A model generated the notes under the pieces. The model did not search any database. It worked only from the letters and a program-made list of their open reading frames with translations, and was not told the DNA's origin. From assembly GCA_026985785.1 (NCBI GenBank), contig JALSPT010000040.1, positions 1 to 16,239 of the forward strand: a stretch of 16,239 bases of DNA, read 5' to 3'. Shown one piece after another: positions 11,817 through 16,239 of this stretch. Source of the stretch: Anaerolineales bacterium (lineage in GTDB: Bacteria; Chloroflexota; Anaerolineae; Anaerolineales; DRMV01). The stretch's first letter is position 1, and the number at the start of each line of letters is the position of its first letter. The position numbers were made by a program, and so were the translations under genes.

Positions 11817-13529
11817 ATGTTCGAAGAGACGCTTTCTCCCTTACAACAACGGTTGCTCTACCTGCGTTCGCTGGTAGCCCAGATTGAGCAAAGCCTGAAA
11901 CAATCGCCACGGAAGGCCGCGCGGGTGCTTCCCGATGTGCAACATCTGGGCACAGCGCTGGAAAGACTGGAAGCCCAAATCCGCCAGTTTGAGAACGAGC
12001 GCCAACGAGTGTTCGCTCTGGCCGATATTTCGCGAGTGGTCAATTCCTCGCTGGAAGTGGACGAAGTGCTGCGGATTGTGATGGACACCATCATCCGCCT
12101 CACGGGCGCCGAACGCGCTTTTCTGATGCTCAAAGACGAACAAGGACGCCTGCGCACCGAGATCGCCCGCAATTGGGACCGTCAATCCGTAGGCAAGGAT
12201 GATCTCGCGGTGAGCCACACCGTCATCAACCAGGTCGTCAATACAGGCAACCCTGTATTGACGACCAATGCCCAGCAAGACCCCCGCTTCAAAGGGCAGG
12301 AAAGCGTCATCTTCCATAACCTGCGCTCCATCCTGTGCGTACCACTCCAGGTCAAAGGAGAAATTACCGGCGTGATTTATGCCGACAACCGTATTCGGAG
12401 CGGGGTATTCTCGGCAGAGGATCGCGAGATCCTCACTGCCTTTGCCAACCAGGCCGCGGTGGCGCTGGAAAACGCCCGCCTCTTTGCTTCGGTGCGCCGC
12501 ACGTTGGCCGAAGTCACCGAACTGAAGAACTTGCTGAACAACGTCTTCGCTTCCATCGCCAGCGGCGTGATTACAGCCGATGTGGAAGACAAGATCAACC
12601 TCTGCAACCGCGCTGCCGAAAAGATTTTAGGGCACACGGCCTCTCAACTGATCGGGAAGCCGCTGGACGAAGCGTTGGCTCCTCTAAGCAGCGTCCTGCG
12701 CCCCCATCTTCAGCGCATCAAGCAGGGGGAACAAACCATCGCCCGGCTGGAAGTTGCGCCAGAATGGCCGGGACGGGGGCGGATCTTTCTCAACCTCAAC
12801 GTCTCCCCCCTGGCCGACTCGGCTGGCAAACCCCAAGGGGTAACCCTGGTTTTGGACGACCTCACCGACAAGCGCCGTCTGGAAGCCATGCGGTCGCTGT
12901 TCGAGCGGATGGTCTCCCCCAAAGTCATCGACCAATTGGATCCCGAAACCCTCCAGCCAGGGGGCAAACGAGGGACAGTCACCGTACTGTTTGCCGACAT
13001 TCGCGGCTTCACCCATTTCAGCGAAGGGTTGTCGCCGGAAGATCTGGTTTCCGTGCTCAATCGTTATCTGGCCGCCGCAGCAGAGGCCATCCTGGAAGAA
13101 GAAGGCACCATCGACAAATTCATGGGCGACGCGGTGATGGCGTGGTTCAACGCCCCCGTTCCCCAACCTGACCACGCCTTACGGGCGGTACGGGCGGCAT
13201 GGCGGTTGCGCGAACGGGCGCGTGTGCTTTATGACGAATTACCACCCCCTTTCCACCTCCATTTCGGAGTCGGCATTCACACCGGCGAGGCTGTTTTGGG
13301 CCTCATTGGCACCGAAAAACGGCTGGAGTACACCGCCATTGGCGATAGCGTGAACACGGCCAAGCGCATTCAGGAAAACGCCGCCGCCGATCAAATCTTG
13401 CTGAGCGCGCCGGTCTATCGCCAGGTGGCCGAAGCAGTGCGCGTGCAGGCCGTGGCTCCGCTCCACGCCAAAGGCAAAAGTCACCCCATCCCAGTTTATG
13501 AACTACTGGCTCTGCGAGAAGAAGATTAG
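11817..13529 (+). CDS. GAF-PAS class III nucleotidyl (probably adenylate) cyclase
   Basis: This 570-residue soluble protein makes a cyclic nucleotide, probably cAMP, from its triphosphate. Residues 1-75 are predicted coiled coil. A GAF domain spans about 75-225 (ISRVVNSSLEVDEVLRIV, LCVPLQVKGEITGVIYADN), a PAS domain about 240-355, and the catalytic domain about 385-540. Metal-binding aspartates are D394 (FADIRGF) and D438, the base-reading pair is K434 and T506, and the transition-state pair is N513 and R517, so the site is complete. Lys with Thr at the base-reading positions is known from bacterial adenylate cyclases such as cyanobacterial CyaC. There is no membrane segment; input would come through GAF and PAS ligands. 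Only a weak GGCGG precedes ATG 11817. The gene converges with pyrH, overlapping by 4 nt. Confidence 0.93.
   Translation: MFEETLSPLQQRLLYLRSLVAQIEQSLKQSPRKAARVLPDVQHLGTALERLEAQIRQFENERQRVFALADISRVVNSSLEVDEVLRIVMDTIIRLTGAERAFLMLKDEQGRLRTEIARNWDRQSVGKDDLAVSHTVINQVVNTGNPVLTTNAQQDPRFKGQESVIFHNLRSILCVPLQVKGEITGVIYADNRIRSGVFSAEDREILTAFANQAAVALENARLFASVRRTLAEVTELKNLLNNVFASIASGVITADVEDKINLCNRAAEKILGHTASQLIGKPLDEALAPLSSVLRPHLQRIKQGEQTIARLEVAPEWPGRGRIFLNLNVSPLADSAGKPQGVTLVLDDLTDKRRLEAMRSLFERMVSPKVIDQLDPETLQPGGKRGTVTVLFADIRGFTHFSEGLSPEDLVSVLNRYLAAAAEAILEEEGTIDKFMGDAVMAWFNAPVPQPDHALRAVRAAWRLRERARVLYDELPPPFHLHFGVGIHTGEAVLGLIGTEKRLEYTAIGDSVNTAKRIQENAAADQILLSAPVYRQVAEAVRVQAVAPLHAKGKSHPIPVYELLALREED
12233..12266. 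repeat. Perfect 15-bp inverted repeat inside the cyclase coding sequence
   Basis: GGTCGTCAATACAGG (12233-12247) and its exact reverse complement (12252-12266) are separated by CAAC. The codons read VVNTGNPVLTT, an ordinary GAF-domain stretch. AT-richer codons than neighbouring ones (AAT, ACA, GTA, TTG) create the symmetry. Exact pairing of this length is unlikely by chance in a window this size. Confidence 0.9.
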
Positions 13530-14242
13530 CCCGCGACCAGGGTGCCGACCGGCTCGCCATACAGCGCGCGCCGCAGGGCACTTTCATCCCACAGGTTGAG
13601 CACCAGAATGGGGAGATCATTGTCCATGCAGAGAGAAAGCGCCGTGGCGTCCATCACTTGAAGGCGGCGGTTGAGGGCATCGATATAGGGAAGCCTGTCG
13701 AATCGCCGGGCGTTGGGGTGGGTTTTGGGGTCAGCGTCGTACACACCATCTACTTTCGTGGCCTTGATGAGGACATCAGCGCCAATTTCCATCGCCCGCA
13801 AGGCCGCCGCGGTGTCGGTGGAAAAGTAGGGGTTGCCAGTACCACCGCCAAGGATAACCACGCGTCCTTTTTCCAGGTGACGGATAGCGCGTCGTCGGAT
13901 ATACGGCTCGGCCACCGAGCGCATTTCAATGGCGCTTTGCACACGGGTAGGAATGCCCGCCCGCTCGATGGCATCCATCAGAGCCAGGGCGTTCATCATG
14001 GTCGCCAACATGCCCATGTAGTCGGCTGTGGCGCGATCCATCCCCCGCTCCAGCCCTTCAGCGCCTCGCCACAGGTTGCCTGCCCCTATCACTACGGCCA
14101 CCTGCACGCCTAAACGATAGACTTCACCGATGCGATTTGCCAATATCTCTGCCGTTTTGGGATCCACGCCTCGCCCCTCGGCAGGCGCCAGCGCCTCCCC
14201 ACTCAGTTTGAGCAAAATTCGCTTGTAGCGCAGTTTAGGCAT
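13526..14242 (-). CDS. pyrH: UMP kinase PyrH
   Basis: PyrH phosphorylates UMP to UDP with ATP in pyrimidine nucleotide synthesis and acts as a cytoplasmic hexamer. The 238-residue protein has normal family length and every landmark of the amino-acid-kinase fold: KLSGEAL (K12-L18) for phosphate binding, IGAGNLWRG (52-60), DYMGMLATMMNALAL (about 74-88), GGGTGNPYFSTDTAA (about 131-145) and KATKVDGVYDADP near residue 160. AGGAGG lies 5 nt before ATG. It follows tsf in the usual rpsB-tsf-pyrH order, but an intrinsic terminator lies in between, and its own ribosome site begins only about 7 nt after the terminator U-run. frr, the usual next gene, is absent; instead the cyclase gene converges with a 4-nt overlap of stop codons. 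Confidence 0.97.
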   Translation of the reverse strand: MPKLRYKRILLKLSGEALAPAEGRGVDPKTAEILANRIGEVYRLGVQVAVVIGAGNLWRGAEGLERGMDRATADYMGMLATMMNALALMDAIERAGIPTRVQSAIEMRSVAEPYIRRRAIRHLEKGRVVILGGGTGNPYFSTDTAAALRAMEIGADVLIKATKVDGVYDADPKTHPNARRFDRLPYIDALNRRLQVMDATALSLCMDNDLPILVLNLWDESALRRALYGEPVGTLVAG

Positions 14243-14260
14243 GGTCGCCTCCTATCTATC

Positions 14261-14286
14261 AAAAAGCCAACCCTGAAGGGTTGGCT
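14261..14286 (-). terminator. Intrinsic terminator between tsf and pyrH
   Basis: On the minus strand AGCCAACCC (14286-14278), loop TTCA and GGGTTGGCT (14273-14265) form a perfect 9-bp stem, ending in five consecutive T (14265-14261). It lies 19 nt after the tsf stop and 18 nt before the pyrH start codon. Confidence 0.92.
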
Positions 14287-14304
14287 CTGCGTTCTCCGGG
14301 CGGG

Positions 14305-14931
14305 CTATTCACTCTCTTGCGAGGCGTCAACGGCGCTGAACTCGCCCAGCTCCCACCGCACGAAACGACGGATGACGATGTTTTCGCCGATGGCGGCGAT
14401 GTTTTGATTGAGCAGGTCGGCAATTGTCATTTTTTCGTCGCGAATGTAGGCCTGGTTGAGCAAGCAGACCTCGTTCTTGAACTTCTTCAAGCGGCCTTCC
14501 ACGATGCGGTCGACAATTTTCTCCGGCTTGCCTTCGCGCAGGGCTTGTTCACGAGCAATCTCCCGCTCGTGCGCCAGCACCTCTTCGGGAATGTCCTTTT
14601 CAGAGACATAGCGGGGCGCCATGGCGGCAATCTGGAGGGCAATTTCGTGCGCCAGTTTGCGGAAAGCCTCAGAGCGGGCCACAAAGTCGGTTTCGCAGTT
14701 GACTTCCACCATCACGCCCACGCGCCCGTTGCCGTGGGAATAAAGTTCGATGACGCCTTCAGAGGCTTCACGGCTGGCGCGCTTGGCGGCCTTGGCCAGC
14801 CCCTTTTTGCGCAGGATTTCAACCGCTTTGTCGAAGTCACCATTGGCTTCCACCAAAGCGTTTTTGCAATCCATGATACCGGCGCCGGTCGCGGCGCGCA
14901 ATTCTTTGACTTGTTCCATCGTCACAGCCAT
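14305..14931 (-). CDS. tsf: Translation elongation factor Ts
   Basis: EF-Ts recharges EF-Tu by releasing GDP. The product is 208 residues, the short form seen in Thermus and many non-proteobacterial lineages (E. coli has about 283). The N-terminal UBA-like domain (VKELRAATGAGIMDCKNAL, written in part) and the TDFVA motif that contacts EF-Tu (T81-A85, within NCETDFVARSE) are intact. ATG 14931 is preferred over an upstream in-frame ATG at 14955 because GGAG stands 8 nt before it and the protein then opens as MAVTMEQVKEL, as in the family. rpsB lies 85 nt upstream with a stable hairpin between; a strong terminator follows the gene. Confidence 0.96.
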   Translation of the reverse strand: MAVTMEQVKELRAATGAGIMDCKNALVEANGDFDKAVEILRKKGLAKAAKRASREASEGVIELYSHGNGRVGVMVEVNCETDFVARSEAFRKLAHEIALQIAAMAPRYVSEKDIPEEVLAHEREIAREQALREGKPEKIVDRIVEGRLKKFKNEVCLLNQAYIRDEKMTIADLLNQNIAAIGENIVIRRFVRWELGEFSAVDASQESE

Positions 14932-14957
14932 TGCACTTTCTCCTTCGGATAGCATGG

Positions 14958-14995
14958 CACGCAGGCATGACGGCGAGGGCTGCCATGCCTGCGTG
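14958..14995 (-). other. Stable hairpin in the rpsB-tsf intergenic region
   Basis: CACGCAGGCATG (14958-14969) and its exact complement (14984-14995) enclose a 14-nt loop. On the transcribed minus strand no U-run follows, so it is not an intrinsic terminator. It could be an RNA-processing or stability element that sets the relative amounts of S2 and EF-Ts. Confidence 0.7.
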
Positions 14996-15016
14996 GCGTC
15001 GGGTCAAATAGGGGAA

Positions 15017-15943
15017 TTACTCGCTTTCATCCTCGGCAAGGGTTTCTTCAGCCGATGCCTCGGCAGCCTCATTTTCCTCAACGGTCTCATCGGCTACTGC
15101 CGGCACCTCTTCGCCCTCCATCTGTTGTAGTTTTTCCAGGGTAGAGGCGCCTAACAATTCGTCATCCGAGAGTTCGGGCTGTCCTTCTATCGTCGCCTGG
15201 GCAATGGCCTGAGCAGCCGTCTGGGCCTGAGCCTCTTCGGCTTCGGCCTGCTCTTTTTCCCGAATAGCCTTGCCTTCCAAGACGGCATCGGCAATTTTGC
15301 CCACGATGAGTTTGATGGCGCGGATGGCGTCGTCGTTGGAAGGGATGACATAATCCACGCGGCTGGGGTCGCAGTTGGAGTCCACCACGGCCACTACGGG
15401 AATTTCCAAGCGGTTGGCTTCTTTGATGGCGGTTTCCTCGCGACAAACGTCGACCACGAAGACCAACGAAGGCAACCCTTTCATAGCCCCCAGGCCACCG
15501 ACGCGTTGGCGCAGGCGCTCGATCTGCCGATGGTAACGCAAAGCCTCTTTCTTAGGCAATCGGTCGAACTCGCCAGCGTCGCGGCGGCGCTCCAGTTCCT
15601 CCAAATAGCGCACGCGCTGGCCAATGGTACGCCAGTTGGTCAGGGTGCCGCCCAGCCAGCGGTAGTTCACGTACGGCATACCGCAACGCTCGGCCTCCTT
15701 GGCGATGGTTTCCTGCGCCTGGCGCTTGGTGCCCACAAAAAGCACCATGCCGCCATCCGCGACGGTTTTGCGGACCAAGTCATAGGCTTGCCGCAAGGCT
15801 TTTTGGGTGATCTGCAGGTTGAGGATGTGAATCCCGTTGCGCTCAGTAAAGACATACGGGCGCATTTTGGGGTGCAACTTGCGGGTGCGATGCCCGAAGT
15901 GCACGCCGCATTCCAACATGGTTTTCATCGAAACCAGAGCCAT
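15017..15943 (-). CDS. rpsB: 30S ribosomal protein S2
   Basis: The protein has the S2 landmarks: a start of MALVSMKTMLECGVHFGH, then HPKMRPYVFTERNGIHILNL, FVGTKRQAQE, YVNYRWLGGTLTNW and a late IPVVAVVDSNCDP segment (each given in part). S2 binds the head-body junction of the small subunit. The length is 308 residues, longer than the usual 230-260. The excess is a C-terminal tail from about residue 228 that is rich in Glu and Ala, ending in DESE. Such acidic tails occur in other lineages, but here it is about 80 residues. GGAGG lies 4 nt before ATG 15943. It is the first gene of the cluster with tsf and pyrH, preceded by a structured leader and a promoter. Confidence 0.97.
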   Translation of the reverse strand: MALVSMKTMLECGVHFGHRTRKLHPKMRPYVFTERNGIHILNLQITQKALRQAYDLVRKTVADGGMVLFVGTKRQAQETIAKEAERCGMPYVNYRWLGGTLTNWRTIGQRVRYLEELERRRDAGEFDRLPKKEALRYHRQIERLRQRVGGLGAMKGLPSLVFVVDVCREETAIKEANRLEIPVVAVVDSNCDPSRVDYVIPSNDDAIRAIKLIVGKIADAVLEGKAIREKEQAEAEEAQAQTAAQAIAQATIEGQPELSDDELLGASTLEKLQQMEGEEVPAVADETVEENEAAEASAEETLAEDESE

Positions 15944-16071
15944 AGTGCCTCCTTAGCGTTTTGACCTCCGCCTCCGTCGTTCCTGCACGGCACCGAGGTA
16001 GCGGCCCTCTACCCCGGCACGCCCCGTCAGGTCGGGAGGCGTGCGAAATGGTCTCCTGCGTCGGCAGGAGC
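15944..16071 (-). promoter_or_regulatory. Structured 5' leader of rpsB (candidate ribosomal-protein leader)
   Basis: About 128 nt between the predicted transcript start and the rpsB ATG can fold into three consecutive hairpins. The first pairs CTCCTGC and GCAGGAG (16053-16059 and 16064-16070). The second pairs GCACGCC and GGCGTGC (16017-16023 and 16038-16044). The third is an 8-bp stem with one G-U pair (15994-16001 and 16009-16016). Autogenous control by S2 through an mRNA leader is known in other bacteria; I do not see a recognisable published consensus here. Confidence 0.55.
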
Positions 16072-16077
16072 GGGGTG

Positions 16078-16106
16078 AGTATATCATAGAGGGGAAAATT
16101 CGTCCA
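16078..16106 (-). promoter_or_regulatory. Promoter of the rpsB-tsf cluster
   Basis: On the minus strand TGGACG (16106-16101) and TATACT (16083-16078) are separated by 17 nt. The -10 box is one mismatch from TATAAT and the -35 box two mismatches from TTGACA. Transcription would start near 16071. The promoter lies 17 nt from the end of the second repeat element. Confidence 0.6.
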
Positions 16107-16122
16107 TGAAAGCGACGCGGCG

Positions 16123-16239
16123 GGGCGCATGCAGATGTTGTAGAATGCCGTCAAGGATCTCACCCCACCACCACCGCCTGCGGCAGTTCCCCCTCCCCCC
16201 TTTTTTGTAAGGGAGGGGAGGGGGCAAGCGGAGGCTCGC
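16123..16239. mobile_element. MITE-like non-coding element, copy 2 (cut by window edge)
   Basis: The first 23 nt (16123-16145) match the right terminal repeat of copy 1 at 19 of 23 positions, including the core ATGTyGTAGAA. The following sequence tracks the reverse complement of copy 1: GGATCTCACCCC, a CCGCCTrCGGC stem, a C-rich arm, then AAGGGAGGGGAGGGGG and GCGGAGGCTCGC at the edge. The C-rich arm has lost two bases, so its stem is less perfect than in copy 1. No direct repeat like that of copy 1 can be tested because the far end lies outside the window. Confidence 0.75.

Overview
The window looks like chromosomal DNA of a member of the Chloroflexota, probably class Anaerolineae or a relative. 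The support is indirect: GC is high (about 60-65 % by eye), there is a bacterial Elp3 (the best-studied bacterial Elp3 is from Dehalococcoides, same phylum), an rpsB-tsf-pyrH cluster, a Thr-Pro-rich lipoprotein start, and dispersed C-rich/G-rich and ATTCGC-type repeats. No rRNA, tRNA, CRISPR array or complete transposase gene was seen.

Left part (1-2433). On the minus strand an M16 zinc peptidase gene overlaps a trmH-type tRNA ribose methyltransferase gene by 4 nt; trmH runs off the left edge. Upstream lies a 432-nt divergent intergenic region. It holds a structured non-coding element of about 209 bp with 23-bp imperfect terminal inverted repeats, flanked by a 23-bp exact direct repeat that contains a TATAAT box. 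A second, edge-truncated copy of the element, in the opposite orientation, occupies the right end (16123-16239).

Centre left (2434-9366). A plus-strand run contains a secreted S41-family (tricorn/IRBP-like) lipoprotein peptidase, LutA, a fused LutB-LutC protein, and Elp3. Gaps are -4, 3 and 28 nt. LutA plus LutBC make a two-gene version of the three-gene L-lactate oxidation system. The fusion joint has been invaded by three arrays of 7-bp or 21-bp repeats, all still in frame.

Centre right (9388-13529). A strong promoter carrying two palindromes drives a six-helix membrane protein and a small winged-helix regulator, ending at a hairpin terminator. A second unit, apparently beginning with a leaderless mRNA, encodes a DUF2085 membrane protein, a DUF4126 membrane protein and a GAF-PAS-class III nucleotidyl cyclase. 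The cyclase gene contains a perfect 15-bp inverted repeat inside its GAF-coding part.

Right part (13526-16122, minus strand). rpsB, tsf and pyrH form the classical translation/UMP kinase cluster. It starts from a promoter followed by a leader of about 130 nt with three consecutive hairpins. Another hairpin separates rpsB from tsf, and an intrinsic terminator separates tsf from pyrH. pyrH and the cyclase gene converge and overlap by 4 nt.

Most genes are recognisable housekeeping or metabolic families. The least explained material is in the repeats: the dispersed element with its long duplication, and the repeat arrays inside lutBC.
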